Shown piece by piece: positions 1-11,966 of a DNA stretch of 64,000 nt (its first letter is position 1; each line of letters begins with the position of its first letter). A program made the translations under genes and the position numbers. Below the pieces are notes generated by a model. It saw only the letters and a list, made by a program, of their open reading frames with translations, was not told the DNA's origin and did no database searches. The stretch is from Campylobacter peloridis LMG 23910 (GTDB lineage: Bacteria; Campylobacterota; Campylobacteria; Campylobacterales; Campylobacteraceae): NCBI RefSeq assembly GCF_000816785.1, contig NZ_CP007766.1, forward strand, positions 372,001-436,000, read 5' to 3'.

Positions 1-2073
1 ACAGATTTTATTTTAAAAGCCAATAGAGAATGGGCTAAGGGTATAAGAGCTAAATATGAAAATTTAGAAAATTATGATGTATATCCTGTTATTAAAGAAG
101 AAATTAAAGGTGAAAATTTACAAGTTGTAGAAGTAAAAGATAAAATTAAAAATCACACCATAGGAAAAGCACATTTAGCAGGCCAAAAAGAAATCGAGCT
201 TGCTTTAGATGTAGCTAAAAATTCAAATTTTAGTGATTTAAGTCATGATGAAATTTATAAAATTTTAGCCAAAACTGCTCAACTTGTTAGAGAGCGCAGA
301 GGCGATTTAATAGGTATAGCAGCCTTAGAAGTAGGAAAAACTTTCTTAGAAATTGATCCAGAAGTTAGCGAAGCAATAGACTTTTTAGAATTTTACCCGC
401 ATTCTTTAGAAAAATTAAAAGAACAAAATCCAAATACTACTTTTAAAGCAAAAGGCATAGGCGTGGTGATTGCACCATGGAATTTTCCAGTAGGAATTTC
501 AGTAGGAACTATAGCAGCGCCTTTAGCAGCAGGAAATAAAGTGATATATAAACCATCATCTTTATCAATGTTAACAGGTTATATGCTTTGTAAATGCTTT
601 TGGGATGCAGGAATTCCAAAAGATGCTTTGATTTTCTTACCTGCTAAAGGAAGTGATATATCAAAATATTTACTTATAGATCAAAGTGTTAAATTCTCAG
701 TTTTAACTGGTGGTGAAGAAACAGCTTATGCAATGCTCAAAGCCAATCCAACCTTGCTTTTAAGTGCTGAAACAGGTGGTAAAAACGCAACTATTGTTTC
801 TAAATTTGCTGATCGTGATAGTGCGATTAAAAATATCATTCATTCAGCATTTTCAAATTCAGGTCAAAAATGCTCAGCTACTTCTTTGCTTGTTTTAGAA
901 GAAGAAGTTTATGAGGATGAGGAATTTAAAAAGACTTTAGTAGATGCAGCAAGTTCTATGGCAGTTGGAAATCCTTTTGTGTTTAAAAATAAATTGGGTG
1001 CTTTAGCTGATAAACCCGATGCAAAATTACAAAAAGCTATAAATGAATTAGCGCCTTATGAAAGTTGGGCTTTAAAACCTAAATTTATTGATGATAATCC
1101 TTATCTTTTAACTCCAGGTATTAAATACGGCGCTAAAAAAGGTGATTTTACTCATATGAATGAGCTTTTTGCGCCAATTTTAACCGTAATGAAAGCAAAG
1201 GATTTAAAAGAAGCTATTGAAATAGTAAATTCTACAGGTTATGGCCTTACAGCAGGATTTGAAAGTTTAGATGAAAGAGAGTGGGAGTATTTTCACACTC
1301 ATATAGAAGCAGGAAATATATATATTAATAAACCAACAACAGGAGCTATAGTTCTTAGACAGCCTTTTGGTGGTATTAAAAAATCTGCTATTGGTTTTGG
1401 TAGAAAGGTTGGAATTTATAATTACATCACGCAATTTATGGATATTGAGCAAAGTGAAGTTGATCAAAATGTTTTAGACAATGAGTTAGTGTCTAAATTA
1501 AATGCTTTAAATCTTGACTTAAGCACAAATGATAAAGCAGAATTAGAAGTTATCAAAGCTATGGCAAGAAGCTATGCTTATCATGCTAAAAATGAATTTG
1601 CAAGTGCGAAAGATTATGTCAATATTAGAGGTGAGGATAATCTTTTCTCTTATACAAAAGTGAAAAATATTGCCTATAGGGTGCATAAAGATGATAGCTT
1701 AAAAGATATTTTGGGTGTAATTTTAGCAGCAAGTGTGCTAAATATTGATCTTTTATTAAGTTATGATGAACATGAAAAAATGGATTTAGTGCAAAAAATA
1801 AACCAAAGCATAAGCACTAAAACTTTATTATGTAAAGAAAGTGAAGAAAATTTCCTTGCTAAGATTGCTGATTATGAGAGAATTCGTTATTTTGCACCAC
1901 AAGATGTAAATGATGCAGTTTTCATAAAAGCAGCAAGTTGTGCAAAAGTTATTGCTAATACTAAGCCATTAATCAATGGTCGTTTTGAGTTGCTTTTATA
2001 TCACAATGAAAAGGCTTTAAGCATATCTTTCCATCGTTATGGAAATTTAGGTATTCGTGCATTAAATAAATAA
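1..2073 (+). CDS. putA: Bifunctional proline dehydrogenase / P5C dehydrogenase PutA, C-terminal part (5' end outside window)
   Basis: The frame is open from base 1, so this is the 3' part of a longer gene and about 690 residues are visible. PutA oxidises proline to P5C and then to glutamate. The visible part is the aldehyde-dehydrogenase half. It has a PWNFPV substrate/NAD loop (visible residue ~160), an ETGGKN motif with the general-base Glu (~257) and SGQKCSA with the catalytic Cys (~291). The last ~200 residues after the dehydrogenase core match the C-terminal extension of trifunctional-length PutA proteins; their role is unclear. putP follows after 11 nt with its own AAGGAG ribosome site, so the two form a proline uptake and catabolism operon. 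Identity is secure; the N-terminal FAD domain cannot be seen. Confidence 0.95.
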   Translation, partial: TDFILKANREWAKGIRAKYENLENYDVYPVIKEEIKGENLQVVEVKDKIKNHTIGKAHLAGQKEIELALDVAKNSNFSDLSHDEIYKILAKTAQLVRERRGDLIGIAALEVGKTFLEIDPEVSEAIDFLEFYPHSLEKLKEQNPNTTFKAKGIGVVIAPWNFPVGISVGTIAAPLAAGNKVIYKPSSLSMLTGYMLCKCFWDAGIPKDALIFLPAKGSDISKYLLIDQSVKFSVLTGGEETAYAMLKANPTLLLSAETGGKNATIVSKFADRDSAIKNIIHSAFSNSGQKCSATSLLVLEEEVYEDEEFKKTLVDAASSMAVGNPFVFKNKLGALADKPDAKLQKAINELAPYESWALKPKFIDDNPYLLTPGIKYGAKKGDFTHMNELFAPILTVMKAKDLKEAIEIVNSTGYGLTAGFESLDEREWEYFHTHIEAGNIYINKPTTGAIVLRQPFGGIKKSAIGFGRKVGIYNYITQFMDIEQSEVDQNVLDNELVSKLNALNLDLSTNDKAELEVIKAMARSYAYHAKNEFASAKDYVNIRGEDNLFSYTKVKNIAYRVHKDDSLKDILGVILAASVLNIDLLLSYDEHEKMDLVQKINQSISTKTLLCKESEENFLAKIADYERIRYFAPQDVNDAVFIKAASCAKVIANTKPLINGRFELLLYHNEKALSISFHRYGNLGIRALNK

Positions 2074-2084
2074 AGGAGTGCAAA

Positions 2085-3566
2085 ATGGAGGTAGTTCAAA
2101 TTAATACCCAAATTGCCATAATGTTTGTGGCGTATTCAGCATTAATGCTTTTTATTGGATTTTATTTTTATAAGCAAAATAAAAATTCAGAAGATTATTT
2201 TTTAGGCGGTCGTTCTATGGGTCCTGTGGTTTCTGCACTTAGTGCAGGAGCTTCTGATATGAGCGGTTGGCTTTTAATGGGTTTACCAGGCGCTTTATAT
2301 GTGAGTGGTTTAGCAGAAAGTTATATCGCAATAGGACTTAGCATAGGAGCGTTTTTAAACTGGGCTTTTGTGGCAAAAAGACTTAGAATTTATACTAGTG
2401 TGATTGCAGATTCTATTACAATTCCAGATTATTTTGAAACAAGATTTGATGATGATAAGCATATATTAAGAGTGGTTTGTGCTATTGTTATTTTGATTTT
2501 CTTTACTTTTTATGTTTCCTCAGGGCTTGTGGGTGGAGCAAAACTTTTTGAAGCTACTTTTGGCATTGCTTATGATTATGCTTTAACTACAGGAACTGTG
2601 ATAATCGTTGCTTATACATTTTTGGGTGGATATAAGGCAGTTTGTTGGACGGATTTAATTCAAGGCCTTTTAATGATGAGTGCTTTGATAATAGTTCCTA
2701 TAGTGATGATTTATCACTTAGGTGGATTTGATGAAGCTATGAATATAGTTAGAGAGATTAAACCAAGCACTTTATCTATGGGAGAAGGATTAAGCTTTTT
2801 GGGTATAGTATCAGCGCTTTCTTGGGGGCTTGGTTATTTTGGCCAACCTCATATTTTAGTGCGTTTTATGTCTATAAGATCTACTAAAGATATCCCAACT
2901 GCCACTTTTGTAGGAATTTCATGGATGGTTATATCTTTAATTGGTGCTTGTTTGATAGGAATTTTAGGTATAGCTTATGTGAGTAAATTTGAGCTTAGTT
3001 TGAATGATCCTGAAAAGATTTTTATCGTAATGTCTCAACTTCTTTTTAATCCTTGGATAGCAGGTATTTTACTTAGTGCTATTTTAGCAGCTATTATGAG
3101 TACAGCAAGTTCGCAATTACTTGTTTCAAGCTCAACCATAGCAGAAGATTTTTATAAAAGAATTTTCAATAAAGAAGCTTCAAATAAAATGGTAATGACT
3201 TTAGGTAGATTTGGAGTTTTAGCAGTAGCTGTAATAGCTTTTATCATTTCAACAGATAAAAACTCAAGTGTGTTAAGCATAGTAGCTTATGCTTGGGCGG
3301 GATTTGGTGCAAGCTTTGGTTCTGTAATGCTTTTTTCATTGTTTTGGTCAAGAATGACAAGATATGCTGCTATTGCAGGTATGATTAGTGGAGCTTTGAT
3401 GGTAGTAGCTTATAAAAATTTCTTAGGTGCTTGGCTTAACTTCCCAATATATGAAATCATACCAGGCTTTTTAACTGCTTCGGTTGTGATTATTTTGGTA
3501 AGTTTAGTGACTAAAGTGCGTCCAGGAACTAAAGCAGCTTATGAAACTATGTTAAAACATCTTTAA
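2085..3566 (+). CDS. putP: Sodium/proline symporter PutP
   Basis: A 493-residue polytopic membrane protein of the sodium:solute symporter family, with about 13 hydrophobic segments. The N-terminal part carries the conserved segment [18 protein letters not shown] typical of PutP, where sodium and proline are bound. [19 protein letters not shown], later in the protein, is the matching conserved helix with sodium-ligand Ser/Thr residues. It imports proline using the sodium gradient and feeds the PutA enzyme encoded just upstream. The start ATG is preceded by AAGGAG at good spacing. A strong hairpin follows the stop codon, so the putAP unit ends here. Campylobacters use amino acids such as proline as main carbon sources, which fits this pairing. 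Confidence 0.95.
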   Translation: MEVVQINTQIAIMFVAYSALMLFIGFYFYKQNKNSEDYFLGGRSMGPVVSALSAGASDMSGWLLMGLPGALYVSGLAESYIAIGLSIGAFLNWAFVAKRLRIYTSVIADSITIPDYFETRFDDDKHILRVVCAIVILIFFTFYVSSGLVGGAKLFEATFGIAYDYALTTGTVIIVAYTFLGGYKAVCWTDLIQGLLMMSALIIVPIVMIYHLGGFDEAMNIVREIKPSTLSMGEGLSFLGIVSALSWGLGYFGQPHILVRFMSIRSTKDIPTATFVGISWMVISLIGACLIGILGIAYVSKFELSLNDPEKIFIVMSQLLFNPWIAGILLSAILAAIMSTASSQLLVSSSTIAEDFYKRIFNKEASNKMVMTLGRFGVLAVAVIAFIISTDKNSSVLSIVAYAWAGFGASFGSVMLFSLFWSRMTRYAAIAGMISGALMVVAYKNFLGAWLNFPIYEIIPGFLTASVVIILVSLVTKVRPGTKAAYETMLKHL

Positions 3567-3571
3567 AAATA

Positions 3572-3599
3572 AACCCTAAAGTTTTCAAGCTTTAGGGTT
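3572..3599 (+). terminator. Hairpin terminator after putP
   Basis: Perfect 10-bp inverted repeat (AACCCTAAAG / CTTTAGGGTT) with an 8-nt loop, starting 6 nt after the putP stop and followed by AT-rich sequence. It is probably the transcription end of putAP. Confidence 0.75.
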
Positions 3600-3689
3600 A
3601 TAAAAATAATCTTTTAAAATTAATAATCTACTTAATCTTACATCAAAACTTTATGCATTTAATTTTTGTTTTAATTAAAAAATATAAGA

Positions 3690-3695
3690 TATAAT
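3690..3695 (+). promoter_or_regulatory. Probable sigma70 -10 box for tRNA-Sec (and purA)
   Basis: TATAAT lies 9 nt before the first base of the tRNA-Sec gene, in an AT-rich stretch with T-rich sequence upstream. This is the usual Campylobacter promoter layout, which lacks a clear -35 box. Confidence 0.6.
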
Positions 3696-3704
3696 ATCTT
3701 TTAT

Positions 3705-5489
<1,785 letters not shown>

Positions 5490-5493
<4 letters not shown>

Positions 5494-6008
5494 TGAAAAA
5501 AATTATATATTTATTAGTTTTTATAGGTATTTTAAATGCACAGCAAAATTGTGAGCAGTATTTTGAAGCAAGAAAAGATCAAATGCAAGATCAAATTAGA
5601 GAATATGATGAGGCAAGGCAGAGTTTGGAAGCATATAAAGCATCTTTTGAGGCTTTACAAAAAGAAAAAATGCAAGCTTTGGTTCAAAAAGAAGCAGATA
5701 TTAATGCAAGTTTAGAACAAATAAAAACTCTTAAAGAGCAAAATGAACGCATATTAGAAGCTACTAGAGAAAACCTTCAAGTAATTAATGATAAAACAAT
5801 GGGGCGTATTACTGAAATTTATGCTAAGATGAAAGATGTTGCAGTTGCAGGTATATTAAGTGAAATGGATGCAGATGAGGCTTCAAAAATTTTATTGTCT
5901 TTAGAACCTAGAAAAATTTCTTCTATTATGGCTAAAATGGATCCAAAGAAAGCTTCCGATTTAACACTTCTTTTGAAAAATTTAGATCAAAATGCAAGTT
6001 CGCAATAA
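5490..6008 (+). CDS. Periplasmic MotE/MgtE-N-like flagellar-associated protein
   Basis: A 172-residue protein with a clear signal peptide (KKIIYLLVFIGILNAQ), a long coiled coil (residues ~30-110) and a C-terminal domain. The C-terminal domain contains ILSEMDADEASKILLSLEPR and the following MDPKKAS stretch. This helical repeat is typical of the MgtE N-domain as found in MotE-type motility proteins. The start overlaps the FliJ-like gene by 4 nt. I remember the C. jejuni counterpart (Cj1496c) as a periplasmic glycoprotein affecting motility or colonisation. A role in assembling or stabilising motor parts is inferred. No catalytic residues are evident. Confidence 0.65.
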
Positions 6009-6069
6009 GTTTTAAGCAGTTTTTACCTTTTTTTTAGTATTATTTCAATAAAAATAAAAAGGTGGATAA

Positions 6070-6621
6070 ATGCGTATTAAACCAGCTCATATACCTTACA
6101 TAGCAAATAAAATAATACTTGATTTAATGCACTCTTCTTTTGTTAAGATTAAAGATGATAGCCAAAAACTCATAAAAACTGCAAAAGAGATTATCGAAAT
6201 AGATGTATTAAATGAGCGTAAACTTGATGAAAAAGCAAAGGAGCTTTTAGAAAGTCAAGAGGATGAAATTGAATTCATGCAAATAGATAGAAAAAGTATG
6301 TTTTGGATGATAAAGAAAAAATTAGCCAGTGAATTTAAATTCATCTTAGATAGCGAAGATAGATATAACAATCTTTCGCATAAAATTTTAGAACATTTAA
6401 TTGATGAGGATTTGATAAATTATAATGTATCAGAAAATCGTGTAAAAAATTTAATTTTTTCAAGCATAATATCTTATTTAAAAGAGTATGAAAATTTAGA
6501 AGATCTAGTATATGAAAAAATTTCAAATTACAAAAGAAAACTCATACCAGGTTCTGAAGAATATGAATTAGTTTTTGAAAAATTATATCAAGAAGAGTTA
6601 AGAAAAAAGGGACTTTTATGA
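6070..6621 (+). CDS. DUF507 family protein
   Basis: A 183-residue soluble, lysine- and glutamate-rich protein. The opening MRIKPAHIPYIANKIILDL is the recognisable N-terminus of DUF507, a family of unknown function common in Campylobacterota and Aquificota. The remainder is predicted helical, with no signal peptide or membrane segment. It starts after a 61-nt gap that holds a possible -10 (TAGTATTAT) and a GGTGGA ribosome site. It ends with a 4-nt overlap into carA, so it is co-translated with that gene. The link to pyrimidine synthesis is positional only and no function should be assumed. Confidence 0.8.
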   Translation: MRIKPAHIPYIANKIILDLMHSSFVKIKDDSQKLIKTAKEIIEIDVLNERKLDEKAKELLESQEDEIEFMQIDRKSMFWMIKKKLASEFKFILDSEDRYNNLSHKILEHLIDEDLINYNVSENRVKNLIFSSIISYLKEYENLEDLVYEKISNYKRKLIPGSEEYELVFEKLYQEELRKKGLL

Positions 6622-7736
6622 AAGCTTATATTTATCTAGAAAATGATGTCTTTTTAAGCGCTAAGGCTTTTGGTGCGGAAGGAACTTTTTTTGGAGAGCT
6701 TGTTTTTAATACTTCTTTAACCGGCTATCAAGAAATCATTTCAGATCCTTCTTATGCAGGACAATTTGTGGTTTTTTCTATGCCAGAAATAGGCGTAGTT
6801 GGGGTTAATGATGAGGATAATGAAAGTAAAGAAGTTTTTGCCAGTGGTATGATTATAAGACAATTGAATGAAGATTATTCCAATTTTAGGGCAAAAGATT
6901 CTTTAAGTGCTTATCTTAAAAAACATAAAAAGATAGGTCTTTGTGAAGTTGATACAAGATTTTTAGTAAAAATGATTAGAGATTTGGGGAATTTAAGGGC
7001 TGTTGTATCCACTGAAATTAAAGACAAAGAAGAACTTAAAAAAATGCTTTTTGCTAGTGCAAAAATTGATGAGGTTAATTATGTAGCAAAGGTAAGTGCT
7101 AAAACTGTATATAAGCACAATAAAGGAGCTTGGGATCATAATCAAAAAGCATATAAAAATGTAAAATCAAGTGGTAAAAAAGTAGCCGTGATTGATTATG
7201 GTGTTAAGGAAAATATTTTAAATGAGCTTGTAAGTGTAGGGCTTGAAGTGGAAGTTTTTCCTTATAATACTAAGGCAAAAGATTTGATTGACTTATATCA
7301 AAAAGGTGCAATCCATGGGGTGTTTTTATCAAATGGACCAGGTGAGCCAAAGGTGTTAAAAAGTGAAATTGAAGAGATTAAAAAACTAGTACAAGCAAAA
7401 ATTCCTATGCTTGGAATTTGTTTAGGACATCAACTTTTAAGCAATGCTTTTGGTTATGAAACTTATAAGATGAAATTTGGTCAACATGGAGCAAATCATC
7501 CTGTGATTAATCTTACTAACAATACCGTAGAAATTACTGCACAAAATCATAACTATAATGTTCCTGAAGAAATAGCAGAAATTGCTATTATCACACACAG
7601 GAATTTATTTGGCGATAATGTAGAAGGGGTAAAATATAAAAATTATCCTATTATTTCAGTGCAACATCATCCAGAGAGCTCATCAGGGCCTCATGAAAGC
7701 AAGTATATTTTTAAAGAATTTGTAGAGCTTTTGTGA
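6618..7736 (+). CDS. carA: Carbamoyl-phosphate synthase small subunit CarA
   Basis: A 372-residue glutamine amidotransferase subunit that supplies ammonia to CarB for carbamoyl phosphate (arginine and pyrimidine pathways). The N-terminal CarA domain includes GELVFNTSLTGYQEI(I)SDPSY. The C-terminal class I amidotransferase domain has the nucleophile Cys in GICLGHQLLS, and His/Glu in QHHPESSSGP. Length is normal. It overlaps DUF507 upstream by 4 nt and the membrane-protein gene downstream by 4 nt. carB is not in the window, which fits the scattered biosynthesis genes of this group. Confidence 0.96.
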   Translation: MKAYIYLENDVFLSAKAFGAEGTFFGELVFNTSLTGYQEIISDPSYAGQFVVFSMPEIGVVGVNDEDNESKEVFASGMIIRQLNEDYSNFRAKDSLSAYLKKHKKIGLCEVDTRFLVKMIRDLGNLRAVVSTEIKDKEELKKMLFASAKIDEVNYVAKVSAKTVYKHNKGAWDHNQKAYKNVKSSGKKVAVIDYGVKENILNELVSVGLEVEVFPYNTKAKDLIDLYQKGAIHGVFLSNGPGEPKVLKSEIEEIKKLVQAKIPMLGICLGHQLLSNAFGYETYKMKFGQHGANHPVINLTNNTVEITAQNHNYNVPEEIAEIAIITHRNLFGDNVEGVKYKNYPIISVQHHPESSSGPHESKYIFKEFVELL

Positions 7737-8395
7737 ATTTAGATCTAATTGCCTTAGCTAGTATAGCTTTTCTTTCAAGTTTTGGGCATTGTTATGGAAT
7801 GTGTGGAGGATTTGTTTTAGCTTATACTCAACTTGCAAAACAAATTAAACTCCCGTTTTTTATTTTGACTTTTTCTTATCATTTTTCAAGAATTTTTGCT
7901 TATATTTGTTTGGGAATTTTTTTTGGTTTTTTTGGCTCATTATTTTCTTTTAGTGAAGTTGCAAAGGGAGTGTTGTTTTTTATTATTGGTATTTTTATGA
8001 TATTTTTAGGTTTTGCACTAATTTTTAAAGGAAAATTTTTAAAATTTTTTGAAAATTCTTATTTTTTTGATTGTTTTATAAAAAATAGCATTCCTAAGTT
8101 AATCCAAAAAAAATCTTTAAAAACTACTATGATACTTGGTTTTTTAAATGGTTTTATACCTTGTGGCTTGGTATATTTTTATATAGCTTTTGGCATGAGT
8201 ATGCAAAATATATATATGGCTAGTTTAATTATGTTTATTTTTGGTGTTTCAACTTTACCTGCTATGATTTTTTTCGCATATTTTTCAAAAACCATGAATG
8301 ACAGATTTAAAAAAATTGCTAGTATGATTTCTTATGTTTTAATTATTTTATATGGTATATATTTTTCTTATATAGGTTTTAGTTTTACTCGTTAA
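7733..8395 (+). CDS. DsbD_2/TauE-like membrane protein upstream of the cbb3 oxidase
   Basis: A 220-residue protein with about six membrane segments. It carries the signature GHCYGMCGG at the start (residues ~17-25) and GFIPCGLVY in the second half, typical of the urease-accessory/DsbD_2 transmembrane family often annotated as sulfite exporter TauE/SafE. Members of this family with the MCGG motif often sit beside cbb3 oxidase genes. A role in copper or thiol handling during oxidase assembly is plausible, since ccoN starts 123 nt downstream. It begins with GTG overlapping the carA stop by 4 nt. The function is inferred from context, not shown. Confidence 0.7.
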   Translation: MNLDLIALASIAFLSSFGHCYGMCGGFVLAYTQLAKQIKLPFFILTFSYHFSRIFAYICLGIFFGFFGSLFSFSEVAKGVLFFIIGIFMIFLGFALIFKGKFLKFFENSYFFDCFIKNSIPKLIQKKSLKTTMILGFLNGFIPCGLVYFYIAFGMSMQNIYMASLIMFIFGVSTLPAMIFFAYFSKTMNDRFKKIASMISYVLIILYGIYFSYIGFSFTR

Positions 8396-8471
8396 TTTTT
8401 GATAATTATTTGCAATATTAACCAAGCGTTAATAATTTTATTTTTTAAGCTAAAAAAGATATTAATTATCG

Positions 8472-8477
8472 TATAAT
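8472..8477 (+). promoter_or_regulatory. Probable -10 box of the ccoNOQP operon
   Basis: TATAAT lies 42 nt upstream of the ccoN start, in the 123-nt gap after the previous gene. It is followed by a purine-rich leader with AAGGAGAGG as a strong ribosome site. Confidence 0.6.
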
Positions 8478-8518
8478 ATAGCAATTGCTTAGTGCAGAAA
8501 AAAATTTAAGGAGAGGAA

Positions 8519-9985
8519 ATGCACCCAGGAAATGCATTAAACTATGACTATACAGTAGCTAAGTATTTCATGTTTGCTACTTTATTGTTTGGTGTTATTG
8601 GTATGGCTATTGGAACGCTAATTGCCTTTCAAATGGCTTATCCGGATTTGAATTATCTAGCTGGAGAGTATGGAACTTTTTCAAGACTTAGACCATTACA
8701 TACTTCAGGTGTAATTTTTGGCTTTATGCTCTCAGGAATTTGGGCTACTTGGTATTATATTGGTCAGCGTGTATTAAAAGTAAGCATGGCTGAATCAGGC
8801 TTTTTAATGTTTATTGGAAAATTACATTTTTGGCTTTATATGGTAACAATGATTTTAGCTGTTATATCTTTATTTGCAGGTGTTAGCACTTCTAAAGAGT
8901 ATGCTGAACTTGAATGGCCGCTTGATATATTGGTAGTTTTAGTTTGGGTTTTATGGGGTGTAAGTATTTTTGGACTTATTGGAATTCGTCGTGAAAAAAC
9001 TTTATATGTTTCGCTTTGGTATTATATAGCTACTTTCTTAGGTATAGCAATGCTATATTTATTTAATAATATGGCAGTTCCTACTTATTTTGTAAGTGGA
9101 ATGGGTGATTGGTGGCATAGTGTTTCTATGTATGCAGGAACCAATGATGCTCTTGTTCAATGGTGGTATGGACACAATGCTGTGGCATTTGTTTTTACTG
9201 TTGGTATTATTGCTCAAATTTATTATTTCTTACCAAAAGAAAGCGGACAACCAATTTTCTCTTATAAATTATCTTTATTTGCATTTTGGGGCTTAATGTT
9301 TGTATATTTATGGGCAGGTGGACACCACTTGATTTATTCAACCGTGCCTGATTGGATGCAAACTATGGGTTCGGTTTTTTCAATCGTTCTTATTTTACCT
9401 TCTTGGGGTTCGGCAATTAACATCTTGCTTACTATGAAAGGTGAGTGGAGTCAGTTAAGAGAAAGTCCGTTGATTAAATTTATGATTTTAGCTTCGACTT
9501 TTTATATGTTTTCAACTTTAGAAGGACCAATTCTTTCTATTAAATCAGTTAATGCATTAGCACACTTTACAGATTGGATTCCAGGGCATGTGCATGATGG
9601 AACACTTGGTTGGGTTGGTTTTATGACTATGGCTGCTCTTTATCACATGGTGCCAAGAATGTTCAAAAGAGAACTTTATAGCAAATCGCTAATGGAAGCG
9701 CAGTTTTGGATTCAAACCACAGGTATAGTATTATATTTTAGTTCAATGTGGATAGCAGGTATTACTCAAGGTATGATGTGGAGAGCCACAGATGAGTATG
9801 GTAATTTACTTTATACTTTCATTGATACTGTTGAGGCTATTATTCCTTATTATTGGATTAGAGCTGTAGGTGGGTTATTGTATTTAATAGGATTTTTCAT
9901 GTTTGTTTATAATATCTATAAATCAATCGCAGTGGGTAGAGTGCTTGATAAAGAACCAAAAAGTGCTTCACCTATGGCAGCATAA
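8519..9985 (+). CDS. ccoN: cbb3-type cytochrome c oxidase subunit I (CcoN)
   Basis: The 488-residue catalytic heme-copper subunit with about 12 membrane helices. Conserved histidines are visible: RPLHTSGVIFGF (low-spin heme ligand), WWYGHNAVAF and GGHHLIYS (CuB ligands), and the HFTDWIPGHVHDGTLGW region with heme ligands. It reduces oxygen to water at very low oxygen pressure and is the main terminal oxidase of microaerophilic campylobacters. A strong AAGGAGAGG ribosome site precedes the ATG. It is the first gene of an operon with ccoO, ccoQ and ccoP, 11 nt before ccoO. Length and motifs are normal. Confidence 0.97.
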   Translation: MHPGNALNYDYTVAKYFMFATLLFGVIGMAIGTLIAFQMAYPDLNYLAGEYGTFSRLRPLHTSGVIFGFMLSGIWATWYYIGQRVLKVSMAESGFLMFIGKLHFWLYMVTMILAVISLFAGVSTSKEYAELEWPLDILVVLVWVLWGVSIFGLIGIRREKTLYVSLWYYIATFLGIAMLYLFNNMAVPTYFVSGMGDWWHSVSMYAGTNDALVQWWYGHNAVAFVFTVGIIAQIYYFLPKESGQPIFSYKLSLFAFWGLMFVYLWAGGHHLIYSTVPDWMQTMGSVFSIVLILPSWGSAINILLTMKGEWSQLRESPLIKFMILASTFYMFSTLEGPILSIKSVNALAHFTDWIPGHVHDGTLGWVGFMTMAALYHMVPRMFKRELYSKSLMEAQFWIQTTGIVLYFSSMWIAGITQGMMWRATDEYGNLLYTFIDTVEAIIPYYWIRAVGGLLYLIGFFMFVYNIYKSIAVGRVLDKEPKSASPMAA

Positions 9986-9996
9986 GGAGGAAAAAT

Positions 9997-10662
9997 ATGT
10001 TTAGTTGGTTAGAAAAAAATCCATTCTTTTTTGCTGTGGCGGTATTTATTGTGATTGCTTATGCAGGTATTGTAGAAGTTTTACCTGACTTTGCTCAAAA
10101 TGCAAGACCAATTGAAGGTAAAAAACCTTATACGGTATTGCAACTTGCAGGGCGTAATGCTTATATAAAAGAAAGTTGTAATGCATGCCATTCTCAGCTT
10201 ATTCGTCCTTTTAAATCAGAAACAGATCGTTATGGAATGTATTCAGTTAGTGGAGAATATGCATATGATAGACCATTTTTATGGGGTTCAAAAAGAACAG
10301 GACCTGATTTGTTACGCATAGGTAATTTTAGAACTACTGATTGGCATGAAAATCATATGTGGGATCCAGTTTCAGTTGTTCCTGGCTCTATAATGCCAGC
10401 ATATAAACATATGTTTAGCAATAACGCAAATATAGAAACAGCTTATGCAGAAGCACTAACTGTGAAAAAAGTTTTTAATGTTCCTTATGATGTTGAAGGG
10501 CAAACTAAACTTGGAACTTGGGAAGAAGCTCAAGCAGAAGTTAAAGCAGAAGCTCAAGCTATAGTTGATCAAATGAAAAATCAAGATGTAAAAGATGCGT
10601 TTGCTAGAGGTGAAATCAGAGAAATCGTAGCGCTAATAGCGTATCTTAATAGCTTAAAATAG
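9997..10662 (+). CDS. ccoO: cbb3 oxidase monoheme cytochrome c subunit II (CcoO)
   Basis: A 221-residue membrane-anchored monoheme cytochrome c. A single N-terminal membrane helix (residues ~9-28) leads into a periplasmic domain with heme-binding CNACHSQ (~61-67). The distal Met ligand is probably in PGSIMPAYKHMF. It passes electrons from CcoP to CcoN. A long insertion rich in Ala, Glu and Gln (EEAQAEVKAEAQA) is typical of the epsilonproteobacterial form. It sits 11 nt after ccoN with an AAGGAGG ribosome site and 8 nt before ccoQ. No anomalies. Confidence 0.96.
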   Translation: MFSWLEKNPFFFAVAVFIVIAYAGIVEVLPDFAQNARPIEGKKPYTVLQLAGRNAYIKESCNACHSQLIRPFKSETDRYGMYSVSGEYAYDRPFLWGSKRTGPDLLRIGNFRTTDWHENHMWDPVSVVPGSIMPAYKHMFSNNANIETAYAEALTVKKVFNVPYDVEGQTKLGTWEEAQAEVKAEAQAIVDQMKNQDVKDAFARGEIREIVALIAYLNSLK

Positions 10663-10670
10663 GAAAAAAT

Positions 10671-10874
10671 ATGGACTTAGAACTAATAAGAGAGCTACAA
10701 GCTTATGGTTTTTTTGCTCTTGTAGTATTTTTAGTAGTTGTTTTATATTCTTATTGGTTTCATTTATATAGATCTGAAAAGACGGGTAGAAGAAACTATG
10801 AAAAATACGCTGATTTAGCTTTGCATGATGAAATCAGCGATCGTGTTTTAGAGCAAAATAAAAGGAGTGCTTAA
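10671..10874 (+). CDS. ccoQ: cbb3 oxidase small subunit (CcoQ)
   Basis: A 67-residue protein with one membrane helix near the N-terminus (FFALVVFLVVVLYSYWFHLY) followed by the charged tail YRSEKTGRRNYEKYADLALHDE. This layout is characteristic of CcoQ/FixQ, which stabilises the oxidase complex. It lies 8 nt after ccoO and its last base is the first base of the ccoP start, so the genes are coupled. The family is short and variable; position and topology make the call secure. Confidence 0.9.
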   Translation: MDLELIRELQAYGFFALVVFLVVVLYSYWFHLYRSEKTGRRNYEKYADLALHDEISDRVLEQNKRSA

Positions 10875-11752
10875 TGCAGTGGTTGAATTTACAAGATAAT
10901 GTTAATTTGTTATCTTTTATCGGAGCGATTCTTATCATTTTGATTACTCTTGTTGTGGTAGGAAAATTATTTAAGAGTATGAAGGAAGAAAAAAGCGAAG
11001 GTGAGCTTAGTGAGCATAATTGGGATGGCATAGGTGAATTTAAAAACCCTGTGCCACTTGGTTGGGCAGTGGTGTTTTTCTTAGCTATAGTATGGTGTAT
11101 TTGGTATTTTCTTTGGGGATATCCATTAAATAGTTATTCTCAAATTGGTGAGTATAATAAAGAAGTTCAAGCTCATAATGAAAAATTTGCACAAAAATTT
11201 GCAAACTTAAGTGCTGAGGATAAACAAGAAATGGGTAAAAATATTTTCCTAGTGCAATGTTCTTCATGTCATGGAATTACAGGTGATGGTATTAATGGAA
11301 AAGCACAAAATCTTAATATATGGGGATCTGAAGAAGGACTTATAGAAGTTATCACAAAAGGTTCTAAAGGTTTAAATTATCCAATGGGTGAAATGCTAGG
11401 TGCTGCAGACAATGGTATAGATGAAGCTGATATTCCAGCGATTGCTGCATATGTTGCTTCTGAAATTTCAGCAATTAAAAAAACACAAAATCCACAGCTT
11501 GTAGCTAAAGGTAAAGAACTTTTTGCAACTTGTGCGGTTTGTCATGGCGAAGATGGCAAAGGTAGTTTAGATGGTCAATTGGTAGCTCCTGATCTTACAA
11601 AATACGGCAGTGCTGATTTTGTGGTTGATGTATTAAATCGTGGTAAAACAGGAAGTATAGGTGTAATGCCACATTTTAATAATGGCTTGTTAAATGAACT
11701 TCAAAAAGAAGCAGTTGGCGAATATACAATTTCTCTTTCAAGGGGTGAGTAA
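10874..11752 (+). CDS. ccoP: cbb3 oxidase diheme cytochrome c subunit III (CcoP)
   Basis: A 292-residue protein with two N-terminal membrane helices separated by a charged loop (the HNWDGIGEFKNPVPLGW segment is diagnostic). Two periplasmic heme c sites follow, CSSCHG (~residue 134) and CAVCHGE (~216), each with a downstream Met ligand region (YPMGEML; GVMPHFN). It accepts electrons from soluble cytochrome c and passes them to CcoO. Start and stop each share a base with the neighbouring genes. It completes a standard ccoNOQP order. Confidence 0.97.
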   Translation: MQWLNLQDNVNLLSFIGAILIILITLVVVGKLFKSMKEEKSEGELSEHNWDGIGEFKNPVPLGWAVVFFLAIVWCIWYFLWGYPLNSYSQIGEYNKEVQAHNEKFAQKFANLSAEDKQEMGKNIFLVQCSSCHGITGDGINGKAQNLNIWGSEEGLIEVITKGSKGLNYPMGEMLGAADNGIDEADIPAIAAYVASEISAIKKTQNPQLVAKGKELFATCAVCHGEDGKGSLDGQLVAPDLTKYGSADFVVDVLNRGKTGSIGVMPHFNNGLLNELQKEAVGEYTISLSRGE

Positions 11753-11964
11753 TGGAAAATTCAAATAGATGTGTATTTTCACTTTCGGGTGTAAGTGGGA
11801 TGCTAATAGCAACTGTGTTATTGTTATCTATTTTAGTAGGGCTTACTATTTGGGGTTTAAAAACTCAACAAGATGTTATGCAAAAGCCTTATAAAATAGA
11901 AAATGCAGAGCAAATTAAAATGTTTGACTCTAAAAGAGATGAGCATATTATTATAAAGGAATAA
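11752..11964 (+). CDS. DUF4006 family small membrane protein of the cbb3 operon
   Basis: A 70-residue protein with one membrane helix (MLIATVLLLSILVGLTIWGL) and a short charged C-terminal tail. It matches what I know of DUF4006, a small family encoded directly after ccoP in Campylobacter relatives. It overlaps ccoP by one base, so it is co-translated with the oxidase subunits. A role as an accessory subunit or assembly factor is suggested only by this position. No metal- or heme-binding motif is present. Confidence 0.8.
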   Translation: MENSNRCVFSLSGVSGMLIATVLLLSILVGLTIWGLKTQQDVMQKPYKIENAEQIKMFDSKRDEHIIIKE

Positions 11965-11966
11965 TT

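Noticed and set aside
1471-1495. TAGAC-N11-GTCTA in putA
   Set aside because: The half sites match the island palindrome, but the spacer is 11 not 7 nt and it is inside a coding region far from a promoter, so it is taken as chance.
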